Origin: Phorcus lineatus
Taxonomy: Eukaryota > Mollusca > Gastropoda > Trochida > Trochidae
DNA length: 64,000 bases
Assembly (NCBI GenBank): GCA_921293015.1
Contig: OV121096.1
Location: forward strand, 5,956,285-6,020,284
Direction: 5' to 3'
The notes beneath the pieces are model-generated. The model had not been told where the DNA came from. It did no database searches and was given only the letters and a program-made list of their open reading frames with translations. Made by a program: the position numbers and the translations under genes. Every line of letters begins with the position of its first letter. Position 1 is the stretch's first letter. Positions 37,392 through 49,982 of this stretch are shown here, in pieces.

Positions 37392-38706
37392 TCAGCTCAT
37401 CTGCCTGAACTTGCCGACCATCTGACCACAGTTTGGACACACGTGAACCACGTCCTTGGTCGCGTCGATACAGAACGGAATGAGGCAACAGCCGAAAATA
37501 CCCCTGAAAGAGAAATATCAGAAATATGAATCGTTTATCAGCGAAAATGATATTTTTTACTTGACGATGCATGTCACCAGCTGTAATTAATTTCCATATT
37601 CATATGAATTTCATATATCAATAAAAACGATTTCTTCTATGGGCCTGCCAGCCTCCTGTTCATTGTAGCGACGCTAAAATTTTATCAACATCATCATTTG
37701 GTTTATTAAGTTTCTTCACCAAAACTAATCAAAATAGGTCGGTGTAAATGCATGTGTATTATTTCATAGTTCAACAAAGTAAATATCGATGTTTTCAACA
37801 ACATTACAAATTGTAGATGACTGTTTAATGATCACTATTATCTCTTTATATTTATATTCATAAACATTCAGTTTATTTGCATTTCATACAATATATTTCT
37901 GAATTATTTGTCCACCAACCCGAATAAGGCAACAACCCCACAGGAAGCCCAGGTAAGTAGACCTGGCTCATAGATGAGCCGAGTGGTGCCGGAAGCGTTG
38001 CAATGTTGACAGATGATAAGTGCGGGTGAGTTCCGGTACAGAAAGGTCGATCCAGGAACAGGGCCAAGCTGCTGCCCCACTATCACTGGAGTGAAAGAGA
38101 CATTTTAAAAAAGCCCGGTAAACACTTAAACATAGAGTGTATTGCCTACGAGTGCAAATATAATGCACTCCTTCAAAAGTAACATCCTTCTAATCCGACA
38201 TTCTCTGTAAAACAACTTATATATATTTGTAGTCAGATTGGATTTAGGTCTTGGTCGCATCAACCACTTCTAAGATATGCCCCTATTCCGAATTCTGACA
38301 TTTATATCGTATTTCATTTATGTCTTACAGTTTAAAAGGTAAAATTTCAAATTGACACGACCACCTGCATTCTCTCCCAACAGAGGCTGCTCCGTCATAG
38401 ATTCCTGTACGACTTGGGGAGAGAATACATGTAGATGTCCCCAAAATGCTGTAACTTTTAGATTGACGTCGTCTACTCAGTTGCGCGACGAAATGTTTTC
38501 TTTTCATTTTTTTTTTTCAGACTAAAATGTCATGCCTGTGAAATAATTTGACACAATTTTTCAAAATACGATTAATACTCACCCTGCTGGGTCTGGTAGT
38601 TGGGTTGCTGAGAGTACATGACTGGGGTGGTCTGGGAGGGGTTGTAGGGAGGGGGAGCGTCTTGGGTTGGGCCGGGCGGTCCCCCACTCACTTTCTCGTT
38701 ACTCAT
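37392..38706 (-). CDS. LITAF-domain protein B
   Basis: Coding exons are 38706-38583, 38085-37920 and 37503-37392, with phases 1 and 2 as in gene A. The start follows an acceptor directly (TTGCAG, G, ATG), so an upstream non-coding exon is expected. The product has 133 residues. PPPY is at 18-21, CQHC at 67-70, a hydrophobic stretch at 84-108 including GCCLIPFC, and CPNC at 119-122. All four zinc-type cysteines are kept. The exon 2 donor is weak (CGG|GTTGGT), while the exon 1 donor is CAGG|GTGAGT. Intron 2 is only 416 nt and has no minisatellite, unlike A, C and D. It is divergent from A in the first coding exon. The family role is a peripheral late-endosome/lysosome adaptor; the specific role is unknown. 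Confidence 0.92.
38368..38426. mobile_element. Minimal foldback derivative of the CATTCTCTCC MITE
   Basis: Only about 59 bases: ATTCTCTCCCAAC, a short middle with GCTCCGTCATAGATTCC, then TTGGGGAGAGAAT. It keeps the ends and a fragment of the left arm of the 462-bp element and lies in intron 1 of gene B. Confidence 0.65.
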
Positions 38707-39297
38707 CCTGCAATGAAATGACACAAGGGTTGGAATTTGATATGAATAGAAGAAGCTAGATAATTACATGATTAGCAGATATGATTAAGATAGATAATCG
38801 ACAAATTGAAAACTTGATCGTAATAATGGAAATCAAATAATGAAATCGAATATAACCCTTGTAATATCAATAATCATAATTAACAAATGATAGTACTCGA
38901 TGATCACTTCAACAAAATATTCTTGGAGTCAAAAGTGTGTTATTATGCATAATGACAGTTGATATGGAAATATCCATGAATGCAGTATGGATCAGTTACT
39001 AAAGAGATGTTCCAGTCACTCATGGATAAATCAATGAGAAAAGAAATCGATAGTTAATGTAAGACTACACAGAAGAAGAGAAATCCAAATTCAAGTTTCG
39101 TTCATTTGTGGAATATCATGGATATTGTGTGATTTATACTGGACAAAATAAGTGAAATTTTAAGAATTAGATCGATATCTAACTATTAGTCAATTTTTTA
39201 TTTAATTTTTCATTTCTCATTCCTAGCATTTTTATCAAAGCCTTGAAACGAGGTATCTCGTATCACCTTCTAGCTAAAATACATGTGAATATATATT

Positions 39298-39500
39298 AAA
39301 GCGGCACAGAGTATGTTGATGGGGTCAAATATGTCAAACTTTGCAAATAGTGTTATTTCATCGAGAAGTAATGTTTGTTTCTGAAAATTAACATGTCAGT
39401 GCTTATCAGTAAGCACAGGGACAATAAACATGAGAATAGTCGAGATTTATTATCGAAAACCGGACAACGGCGCGCGCCAAAGACACAAACGTAAATTTTG
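39298..39500 (+). mobile_element. Dispersed repeat with GGCGCGCGCC core, copy 2
   Basis: This is the plus-strand counterpart of 24510-24740, with the same order of shared phrases ending TATCGAAAACCGGACAACGG then CGCGCGCCAAAGACAC. It lies in the stretch that would be the 5' UTR intron of gene B. Confidence 0.65.
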
Positions 39501-40215
39501 GAAACTTAATCATAAAAGAAACAACGAGAAATATAGGTTGATATTGCTTAGGAGGTCATTTAACTATTTAACATGTAAATGGAACGCTAAATTTCGACTT
39601 CTTAACATTTATATGACCGTTTTTAATTCACAGACGAAAACAAGAGACTGTCGTAATTTTGTCATTAAGAGATGCAACTTTAGATAGGCAATTTGAACTT
39701 AAATCAGGTCATAGAATATTTTGTCTCTATTCACACCACACAAAAAAGTATAGGCCTACATGTATATTGATACAATAAAACACGTGTTAGTACTCCATAG
39801 GTAATTGAGCACTCCATGTGATAACATTTTAACGAAATCTATGTTGTCAGGATATCATAAAACAGTAGTTCTGGGTCATGTTAATATACTTCTATCGATA
39901 ACATGATTAAGTTATGAATGACAGGTTAAAATGTAACTTACAACCATGAAACACGTTCAGATTGTGTTTAAATGCTATTTGGTTGTTGAGTTCAGATATG
40001 GCTTTTATATACCTCTGAGAGATAAATGTTTTCAGTTTGTCGTGTTTTAAACTACCGGGTTACTTGTCACGTGGTTTGGCCACTGATACAATTTATGATA
40101 TGTAAAAAAGAATAGAAAAAATGACAATAACATACTATGATATAATTATAATTTTCGACACTGATCACATGATTATAACTTGTCATTACAGATAGAAAGT
40201 GATGTTGTGACTTAC

Positions 40216-40300
40216 CTGTATGTAAACAAAGTCCCGCTACCTGTCTCCTGTTGTTGTTTACATTATTTTAGTGTAGTCCTCTCTATATGTTGTCACAAAA
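40216..40300 (-). other. Candidate 5' non-coding exon of LITAF gene B
   Basis: On the minus strand CAGGTAGCGGGAC ... TTTACATACAG precedes a strong donor (GTAAGTCAC) at 40216. The acceptor at 38708 needs such a partner. A similar segment, CAGGTATCGCGAC ... AAAAACAG then GTAAGG, lies upstream of gene D at 57873. A second donor (ACACAG then GTATGA) near 40363 could be an alternative first exon. The upstream limit is not visible. Confidence 0.45.
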
Positions 40301-41662
40301 AGTCGTTCTAAATATCCGTTAAAGTTATCTTTATTACGGGGTTGAATAAAAGTGGTTCATACCTGTGTAAGAATAGCGCTCTCCTAGTGTCCAAATCGAT
40401 AGTTTATAACTGTATACACCTGAACAGGTGAGATATGGCGGTCAGGTGACAAACAGTCACGTGGCCGTTAGGCAAGAGTAAAACATCAACATCAGCTGTG
40501 GTATAACGAGAGATACCGCGGTGACGTATAGTGATACACTGGTGTCCAGAAGAAAGTTGATACAGTATTGAGAGGAACCCAAAAGACGAACTACTTTATG
40601 TCAGATGAAAACAGAGAGATAATTATATTTCTGCGAAAATTGTTAATTTCATTACCTTACAATTAAGAGAATAAAACTACTAGTCAACGTAAAGTCACTC
40701 CGTTTCAAAAATTAAAAATGTTTCATCAGTTGATGCAGAATTTTTTTTTAAATTACCTTTTCAAAATAATAAAATGGTATGACGCCTATTATGACGCCTA
40801 TTTTTCGGCATTTTTGTTCGAAAAGTGTTTCATCAGTAACCTTTTTTGCCATATTACTTTAGTGGTTGTTTTTTTAGCACAGTAAGTTCATCGTATATTG
40901 TGCAATTATAAGATAAATTCTACAATGGCTTTATCGATACATATAAACACCTGCTGCCCAAAGTTACCACCGATAGAAAAGATAATTGACTTTTCACTAT
41001 TGAAATGCTGCAATCTACAACCTGGCTTATTGCAGGCTATCAAGAAGAAATCAAATGGAAATTTGAAAAGAATTTAGGTAACAGATGTGCGGACTGTTAG
41101 AGCAAATATTGATATCTGTGTTATTTTTAACGTCTTATTTTATTTTTTGGACTACTGTTAATCATTTTGCTGTTTATATTTTAATGTTGTTGTATTTGTG
41201 TATAAATGTGGTATGCGGTATTGTGTACCGAAATATATTCGATCTATTTTTAATGACATATGTTTACATTACGTGTTTTAACTTCATAATCCAAAAAGGA
41301 TGTGATTGTGTGGTGGCAAGTTTTTTTTTAACTCTACCTAAATGTTCGTGTTGATTGTTGAATGTCATCAATAAACGTATTTTACTAGAAATATCAGTTT
41401 TTCTACTTAAAAAACTATGGACGGAACGAAAATTGGACAGACAGAAGAGTGAAATGGAGTATTTAAAGGGGCAGTAGCACGGATTTAAAAAAAAAATTTT
41501 TTTAACAAATTCCAACAATAAATATAATTTAATGCCAATGGCACTTATTTTCAACGGGTCAAACCTCTCAATATTCATCCCGACTATCTATAGTCGTGAA
41601 GAAAGTATCAAGTATCAAGTGAATACTATTGGCGGCCATTTCAGTGTGAACACCTTCTATCA

Positions 41663-42173
41663 CATGAAAAATATTTTTCATGTGGTAAAAGAAAATTAAA
41701 TATTTTGCATACAAAATTGCGTTATGCTGTCAGTTCATTGAATTGTGATTTATACAAATTTGGAATGAAGCCTGATACCAATTGTACTTGTGGATATTAT
41801 TTTGAGAACTCTTATCATTTTTTCTTTGAATGTTTTCTGTACAGCTTATGTAGCTTATGTCGTCAGTAAAGCGCATACTTCATACATCTTGTATATCAGT
41901 TACTCTTCAGATTTTGTTAGAGGGAAGTGCAGACCTGTCATTTTGTCAAAACGTTAATATATTTGAGCTTGTTAAATTGTATATTCATGCTACCAAAGGA
42001 GTTTCATTCATCCTTTCCTCTTGCTATTCTTCTTCCTACAACTTTTTGTTGTTCAGTATCTGTCATCATTTTATGATGGAAATGTATTATATTGTAAATA
42101 CCAAGGAGAGGGTATCCTAAGTTGGAGAACTTGTTCCCACTCCGTTTCTTCATGAATAAAATATGTTTAAATC
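41663..42173 (+). mobile_element. 5'-truncated LINE 3' end with target duplication
   Basis: The direct repeat AACACCTTCTATCA flanks this 511-bp insert (41649-41662 and 42174-42187), a clean target-site duplication. Inside, the plus strand encodes GKRKLNILHTKLRYAVSSLN and then a zinc-knuckle-like end with CTCG, ENSYHFFFEC. Broken pieces of the remaining C-terminus follow up to about 42120. The 3' end holds CATGAATAAAATATG. This is the C-terminal region after the reverse transcriptase of a non-LTR retrotransposon. The copy is dead. Confidence 0.88.
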
Positions 42174-43227
42174 AACACCTTCTATCATGTTAAGGAGGGA
42201 AATTGATTCGCGTAGCTTAACCGAACATGAAACGTTCGTTAGCGAGTGTTTCTTTTGATTGAAAAAACATTGCCTTGCAATTGGGAACATTTATTTTCGT
42301 TTTCATGAGATCAATTTTATGCCTCTTTAAATAGAGCATATGGGCAACTTAGCTCTTGGGTCAAAGATATATTTGTCGCATTTGTAAATTCTTAATCATT
42401 CTTCTTTAAAGAGCACCGCTTTATGAAAACAAACTCCTCACTAGTATGCAAAATATCCTCCAATGATTGTTAAAAGAAAATAGCTATGCATACATAAAAA
42501 AAAGTTTATTATTTGTTCGTAGGATGACTGAATATATACTATGATTATAGTTGAAATTACCGTTGTAAAAAGTAACGGATATACGTTCATGTAAAACATA
42601 AATATAAGAAAATAATTTAAACACATAAGTCGATACATGTACAGCAAAAAAAAGGCTGACAATATGATAAAGTTCACCTACAAACGTGATAAGAAAATAT
42701 CTCCATATCTAAAATATAATTCATAAATCAAATATATTAAAAGAGCTCTCCTTTAGTCTTTCATATACGTCTTTAAAGCTTCATCTTTATCCTCCTAATG
42801 TTCATCAACATCACCATAAGCAGCAGCACCATCACCATGAGACTTGGTGTCCCAAAGAGTTTTACAAATTGTTTCCATCATATCGATCTGTTCTCAAGCA
42901 ACCGAGTTGGTAAGATCGAGATAAAATAAAAACATGGAGATCACGTCAAATATCTCCCACAAACCTGAAAACATCAGTCCATCAGTAATGGTATCATGCA
43001 ATCATATACAATGTAGTTTGACATTTTTATGTCCCATTCAAGGATTCAATAAAACCAGGGGAGTAGGTATTCTTCTCGAAATTTCCTGAGAAACTCTTCT
43101 GAATTTTCATCATTGGCTGCCACAATGTCTCTTCAAACTTTTCTTGTTTGAAAATATTCATCACAACCATGAAAACACAGGATTGCATCTTCCTTCTTGA
43201 ATCGTTTTTGCCACGGCTCTTGCACCT

Positions 43228-46200
43228 TTACGACATTTGCCGGAAGTGTCCGACCATTTTCTTGCAGTTTGGACACGTATGCTCCACGTCCTTACACGCC
43301 CGGACACAGAATGGAATCAAACAGCATCCTAGTACTCCTCTGAAAAATCATGAGGGTCAATTAAAATTGCATTTCAAAACTCCCTTGCAAAATGTCCTAT
43401 GCATAAGGAAAAGTGTGCTGTTAAAAATGAGAAATATCAAGTTGTCATTGAAATATTTACCAAAAGACTATTTAGTAGATTTCAATCGCTGATTGACATG
43501 AGTAGAACATTATTCGAAATACTATTACATATACTTATCATGAAACTAGAAATCACAGTTCTGAATCGCCGAGATTTTCGAGCATATCTTTACAAGTAAG
43601 TATATCCTGCGAATTAGTGGTTATATAAAGTAGGTGGGGAAAACTTAAATCTTCAAAAAACTTCAAAGTATCCTGGATGTATGTAAGTTAGATCGGAAAC
43701 AACTAGTTAACAATAAGTTTTCCTTGGTGTACGCTTGTTTTCAAGCAACTTCCGCCTATCTTAAAAGACACAGTTGGTTTTCTTTATAAATATCACACGA
43801 TGATGTCTCCACCACTGAATCAACGAAAATATTCTGTTTCTTGATCTTTTAAACACCCGTTAGCAATCAACGAGTGTACCTTTATGCTTTTAGTGTCAAA
43901 AAATTAAATAGATATGAACACATATAATACATAATTTCCCGTCTAAGCTAAAATTATATACTAATGTAATTCAATTGCTTACTATATTTATATACTTAGT
44001 TATCAAAATCCAGTTTTCAAGCAGAAGAGGTCAAGCATTAGACCGATAAGACTGAGCTCAAGCATTAGACCGATAAGACCGAGTTCAAGCATTAGAACGA
44101 TAAAACCGAGTTCAAGCATTTGACCGATAAGACCAAGTTCAAGCATTAGATCGATAATACCAAGTTTAAGTTTTAGACCGACAAGACCAAGTTCAAAAAT
44201 AAGATCGATATTACCAAGTTCAAGCATTAGACCGATGATACCAAGTTCAAGTTTTAGACCGATAAGACCAAGTTCAAGCATTAGACCGATAAGACCAAGT
44301 TCAAGCATTAGACCGATAAGACCAAGTTCAAGCATTAGATTAATAAGACCCAGTTTAAGCATTAGACCGATAAGACCGAGTTCAAGCATTAGAACAATAA
44401 AACCGAGTTCAAGCATTAAACCGATAAGACCAAGTTCAAGCATTAGACCGATAAGACCAAGTTCAAGCATTAGACCAATAAGACCAAATTCAAGCATTAG
44501 ACCGATAAGACCAAGTTCAAGCATTAGAACGATAAAACCGAGTTCAAGCATTTGACCGATAAGACCGAGTTCAAGCATCAGAACGATAAAACCGAGTTCA
44601 AGCATTTGACCGATAAGACCAAGTTCAAGCATTAGACCGATAAGACCAAATTTAAGCATTAGATCGATAATACCAAGTTCAAGCATTAGACCGATAAGAC
44701 CAAGTTCAAGCATTAAACCGATAAGACCAAGTTCAAGCATTAGCACGTTAAGACCAAGTTCAAGCATCAGACCGATAAGACCAAGTTCAAGCATTAGACC
44801 GATAAGACCAAGTTCAAGCATTAGACCGATAAGACCAAATTCAAGCATTAGACCGATTAGACCAAGTTCAAGTTTTAGACCGACAAGACCAAGTTCAAAA
44901 ATAAGATCGATATTACCAAGTTCAAGCATTAGACCAATAAGACCAAATTCAAGCATTAGACCGATAAGACCAAGTTCAAGCATTAGACCGATAAGACCAA
45001 GTTCAAGCATTAGATCGATAATACCAAGTTCAAGCATTAGACCGATAAGACCAAGTTCAAGCATTAGACCGATAAGACCAAGTTCAAGCATTAGACCGAT
45101 AAGACCAAGTTCAAGCATTAGACCGATTAGACCAAGTTCAAGCAGTAGACCGATAAGACCAAGTTCAAGCATTAGATCGATAATACCAAGTTCAAGTTTT
45201 AGACCGACAAGACCAAGTTCAAAAATTAGATCGATATTACCAAGTTCAAGCATTAGACCGATAAGACCAAGTTCAAGCATTAGACCGATAAGACCAAGTT
45301 CAAGCATTAGATCGATAATACCAAGTTCAAGCATTAGACCAATAAGACCAAGTTCAAGCATTAGATCGATAATACCAAGTTCAAGTTTTAGACCGACAAG
45401 ACCAAGTTCAAAAATTAGATCGATAAGACCAAGTTCAAGCATTAGACCGATAAGACCAAGTTCAAGCATTAGACCGATAAGACCAAGTTCAAGCATTAGA
45501 CCGATTAGACCAAGTTCAAGCAGTAGACCGATAAGACCAAGTTCAAGCATTAGATCGATAATACCAAGTTCAAGTTTTAGACCGACAAGACCAAGTTCAA
45601 AAATTAGATCGATAAGACCAAGTTCAAGCATTAGACCGATAAGACCAAGTTCAAGCATTAGACCGATAAGACCAAGTTCAAGCATTAGACCGATAAGACC
45701 AAGTTCAAGCATTAGACCGATAAGACCAAGTTCAAGCATTAGACCGATTAGACCAAGTTCAAGCAGTAGACCGATAAGACCAAGTTCAAGCATTAGATCG
45801 ATAATACCAAGTTCAAGTTTTAGACCGACAAGACCAAGTTCAAAAATTAGATCGATAAGACCAAGTTCAAGCATTAGACCGATAAGACCAAGTTCAAGCA
45901 TTAGATCGATAAGACCAAGTTCAAGCATTAGACCGATAAGACCAAGTTCAAGCATTAGACCGATAAGACCAAGTTCAAGCATTAGACCGTTAAGACCAAG
46001 TTCAAGCATTAGACCGTTAAGACCAAGTTCAAGCAGTAGACCGATAAGACCAAGTTCAAGCATTAGACCGATAAGACCAAGTTCAGCAACTCACCCAACT
46101 AGAAAGATGAAGCCAGCGGCCGCCCAGGTGAAAAGTCCGCTCTTGTACGTGAGGGTGGTAGTGACGTTGCTGTTACAGTGTTGGCAGTTTATCAGGGCAG

Positions 46201-47434
46201 GGTTGTCTCTGTACCGGAATGTGGAGCCGGGCTGGTGGCCGGCGGGTAACGTCACGAACGCTGGGGAACATTCAAATTTTGATCAACGCTATATTGTTTT
46301 TCTAAAAAGAACATAAGTACTTTGAGTTAGGGAAGAGTCTATTATACTTAACATATAACTTATGTTTTATCTAAATTAGAAATTATACCAAAAAATAAAT
46401 TTAGATAATGAAATTAGAGTAAGTAAAATAATAATCAATAACGAATTCAAACTTGATTACAATTGAAATTTTAGCTTGATTTGAAAATGAAAATTATCAT
46501 TAGGCTATTTCATAAATTTTACAATATTGAAAAATGCTTATGAATTCACTTATGAATGATAAACATTTTTTTAAAAACGTATGTGCAATCCCGTTCTGTC
46601 AAAATTAAATCCAATTTTAAAACATAAAACTTTAAAACCTATTCTCAAGAAAAGAAAGGACCATCAAAAAGGAACACAAATGCAACCAAATGCAAGACAA
46701 TCTTTTTCAAAAAATTATTTCTCGAACGTACCAAGATTGGTTATACCAGGTGAATTAATTTTCCAAACTCAAATGATTATTAAAATTTAAAATGAGATGT
46801 TTTGACTCTTTTAAGTTCAAATTCAGCATGTCATTTTCTCTTGATATGTGAGATCTTTTTCTATTTGATTTAGTATAAAGATCAACCCTTAGAAATAATT
46901 ATTATTTGCATAATGTATTACATAATGGGGAAATTTGAAAAAAAATCACTTTGATTACCACAACATGCTACATAGACATTATTACCCGAGAAAGAGTGTC
47001 ATATGATTTCTACGAAACGAGTGTGAATTTTTGTATTTCCCGAGCGAGAGCGAGGGTCATACACTAATTTGCACGAGTTTCATTTAAGTCATAAGGAACA
47101 CTTCCGAGGGTAATAATTTCTTTATTACCGATTCTATTCCGACAAAATACGGTCACTCGTGCTGAAACAATCGTTGCTAGGCAAAAGTGATATGTGCACA
47201 TGTGCTCATATTGAAAATATGTCACCGCCTATGATAAACCATATGGGTATTAAAATTTCTTTACGGCACTCTTGTGTTATTCATTCCCTTTAAAGCAAAC
47301 TTACGTGAGTCTGTAGAATAGCTGAGGTACTGGTTGAATCCCGGTTGTTGCTGTCCCCCGGTCCAACCGCCCTGGTTGTACGCGGGGGGAGGTTCGTTTT
47401 GGGGTGCAGTGGGGGCAACCTTCCATCCACTCAT
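43228..47434 (-). CDS. LITAF-domain protein C
   Basis: Coding exons are 47434-47305, 46260-46095 and 43339-43228, with phases 1 and 2. The start is six bases after an acceptor (CTTGCAG, AAC, ATG). The product has 135 residues. The N-terminus is Gln/Gly/Pro-rich with PPAY at 16-19. The LITAF domain has CQHC at 69-72, a hydrophobic stretch 86-110 with GCCLIPFC, and CPNC at 121-124. Donors are CAC|GTAAGT and TTGG|GTGAGT. Intron 2 is 2755 nt, of which about 2060 nt is a 27-bp minisatellite starting 8 nt after the splice site. The domain is intact. It is closest in layout to B (both have a 166-nt exon 2 with PGSTF before the first CxxC). Confidence 0.92.
44025..46087. repeat. Minisatellite, 27-bp unit, in intron 2 of gene C
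   Basis: About 76 copies of GACCAAGTTCAAGCATTAGA followed by CCGATAA. Variant units (AAGTTTTAGACCGACAAG, AAAAATTAGATCGATA) recur in a fixed order, so blocks of several units have been duplicated, as near 45130, 45490 and 45740. As 27 is a multiple of three, the minus strand is open for 686 codons with the repeat LELGLIGLM. This frame lies wholly within an intron of gene C on the same strand and is separated from exon 2 by a stop, so I treat it as non-coding. Confidence 0.96.
46976..47130. repeat. Possible foldback element (ATTATTACCC ends)
   Basis: ATTATTACCCGAG near 46979 and the reverse complement AATTATTACCCTCG near 47120 face each other, and the match extends weakly inward. It lies in intron 1 of gene C. 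The class is not certain. Confidence 0.45.
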
Positions 47435-48249
47435 GTTCTGCAAGACAAAACACATTTGAGTGATTTCTAGATTTTGATTGTTTTATATTGTGATTCTTAC
47501 ACTTGGTAGAAAAAGGTCATAAGAAAATTGGTTAAGTCAAGGCTTTTCTCATTTTTCTGATTAAATAAATGTATGGAAATGATCGGTAGTTTTCTTACTT
47601 ATATTTTTGGTTACTTTTCTTTCTTAAAATTTAACCGTTTTTGTTAAAGACAGAGTATGGTAAATCATGGTTTAACGCATGATTTAATACTTGTATTGGC
47701 CTTATCAACCAAATAAACTCCATTTCAATCAAATACACTAACATATACCTAGTTTGTAAGGCTTCAATTAATCCATTTGGTAAAACAGTGCTATCAGTGT
47801 AAAGTCCGAAAATTAATATCCTTTTTCAAGAGAAGCGAAAATGTTTTGAAAAGTCTAATTCACTCAAATATACTCCTCGGAAAATAACTGTTACCAATAT
47901 TTTCAACTGAATCAAAATCAAAATACTGACAGAATAACTTGATTTTTAATGTCTTCAATGAGCATTTTGTGTAAAGGCTTATACACACATTTTTTCATCG
48001 AGTATGGACACTTAAAACCTGTTAAAACACACAAACACGGTAAATAAATATGACTTTTAAATGAACTGATTGGCATCATGTAAATAATTGCTAGAATATG
48101 GATATATATTCTTTATTCCTCCATAGGAGAGTTACATTTATATGAATAATATCAAAATAGTGAAAATGTACATTAACCGTTATAGGTGAAGGTCATGCAT
48201 TAATATAAAAAAGGGAGTTGTTGATCTTATATCAATAAGTTTGTTTATT

Positions 48250-48960
48250 TCAAACAGTCCTTTTTATAGAAGCTTCAGCAAAAGCATCTTCGATTTCTGG
48301 ACAAGTTGGCACGGGGGTCCTACAGGATAGCAGACAGCAAACAAGATCTAAGTCACTTTTGTTGTGTAGCGCAACACCTATATGGATGGAACACGAGTCC
48401 ACAATGCTGCACCATAGGTCGTCTCTTACATGTTCAGTCTCAGGACAGGCGCACACAGCATGAATCAACAGGTCCTCGTAGAAGGACCCACAGAGATTGC
48501 AAACGCCTTTTGCTTTCCATGGTCTCCACACAGCGCACATCTGGACAATAAAAGCAGCAGCTGACTTAAGTTGTGAGCACTTTCTTCCAATAAACCACGC
48601 TTTGTGTGGGCAGATTGACGCAAGGATCTTTCTGAAATGCTTCAGGTCGGGGTCAGTGTCCATTTGCTGATTCCAGGCATCTTGCTCTGTTAAATAAATA
48701 GCCCTCTATACGATCTTCTTCCAAGTTGCTTTGTTTGGGAAGGTTGCGGTTGTACAAAAACTGTTTAAGAAATCCACAAGGTTGTACTTTGAGACAACAC
48801 GCTTGATGTCGTGTGTATACCAAAGGGTTTTTGGTGTCCGTTGATGTCTTGTCAGAGCCAATCGTGTTGCAAGAAGTTGTCTTGGTAAAGCGCACAAAAG
48901 TTCCTCTTTATACTCACATTTCTTTAAGTTAGTTAAGGAATTATAATTTTTCAAAAATTT
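48250..48960 (-). pseudogene. Non-LTR retrotransposon 3' fragment
   Basis: Minus-strand frames linked by frameshifts read the region after the reverse transcriptase of a LINE. NLVDFLNSFCTTATFPNKA and WKKIV come first, then EGYLFNRARCLESA, then KGVCNLCGSFYEDLLIHAVC and CACPE. The CxxC...H...C pattern is the C-terminal zinc-knuckle-like motif of several LINE clades. The reverse transcriptase and endonuclease are absent, so this is a dead, 5'-truncated copy. It is a different subfamily from the one at 41663. It lies in the presumed 5' UTR intron of gene C. Confidence 0.8.
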
Positions 48961-49261
48961 TTCAAAAAATGTTTTGATTGGTTTCTGGATACATAAATCA
49001 TAACTATGTAAGTCGTATCTAACATGTTATCTAAATTATGTTACAATGTCGTTGACGGCGATTTTTTTCAGACGCATGAACATTTTAACGTGTTTTACAT
49101 TCAGTCACAAGTATTAATAAAATAAATCCTAATGTTGTATCGCCAAAATAAGTTCAAAGCACACTTACAACAGAAAATAAGCCGTAAAACATTTATATAA
49201 GTATATACTATATAAACATTAGATTATATATAGTTATAGGTATAGGTATTTGGATACTTAC

Positions 49262-49330
49262 CTTTTTCTTACGCTACGAGTAACGTCCTTTACTGTACCA
49301 TTTCTAGTGTTGTGATCGCTTATATCCACC
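49262..49330 (-). other. Candidate 5' non-coding exon of LITAF gene C
   Basis: On the minus strand GTAACGTTACTCGTAGCGTA-like sequence ends AAAAAG at a strong donor (GTAAGTATCC) at 49262. It lies 1.8 kb upstream of the acceptor before the start of gene C. The exon start is unknown. Confidence 0.4.
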
Positions 49331-49832
49331 CGTATAACCGCTGACCTAGTTTCTTATTCATGATTGATCGACCCTTCTTGGCATTTGCGCAAGTCCTTCA
49401 CGTGACTATATGTAGCCAGGATATTTGTTAACGCCAATAAACCTCGTGCGTGTGTTTTACTGTCTGGCGCAAGGTTTGGATTGGCAGATCAGGCTGATAT
49501 TACTCATTGAAAGAATTACATTGTTATTCACTTACATTCTTAGTTTGAAAGAAGTTATAGGGATATTGTCACGTGGACGTGTATATCAATTTATATAGTT
49601 TGTAGTCACCTTGCGCAACGTCTTAGCCATTCATAGTCGACAAAGTCATACGATATGTACTTGAATTCAAAGCTTCATTGACCAAGCGAATGTTTTTTCT
49701 AGAGGACACATGATAATATTATCTTCCTGTCTCAACTGAACCGACCCTTTTCGAAATCATGGTATCATGAAATCATACTAAATTTCGAATGTAAGGTCCG
49801 TAAGATATTTATATTGAAAATTACTAATAATT

Positions 49833-49981
49833 AGAGAATCTCACCCAAGTGTCTTCTGATATCAAATATATCAACACGATTTGATTAAAGTTACAAATAT
49901 CTGAGGCTTGCTGAGGATATTTTTACTTTTATCAACGAGTGTTGATATATTTGATATATGAAGACACGAGGGTGAGATTCT
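49833..49981. mobile_element. Foldback element, arms about 50 bp
   Basis: AGAATCTCACCCAAGTGTCTT ... ATCAAATATATCAACAC on the left pairs with GTTGATATATTTGAT ... AAGACACGAGGGTGAGATTCT on the right. The arms are about 50 bases and the loop about 45. No frame exists. It abuts the next foldback at 49983. Confidence 0.8.
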
Positions 49982-49982
49982 A

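Noticed and set aside
44003-46063. 686-codon minus-strand open frame as a gene
   Set aside because: It is entirely a 27-bp minisatellite inside intron 2 of LITAF gene C. The long open frame follows from a period divisible by three, and no unique protein sequence is present.
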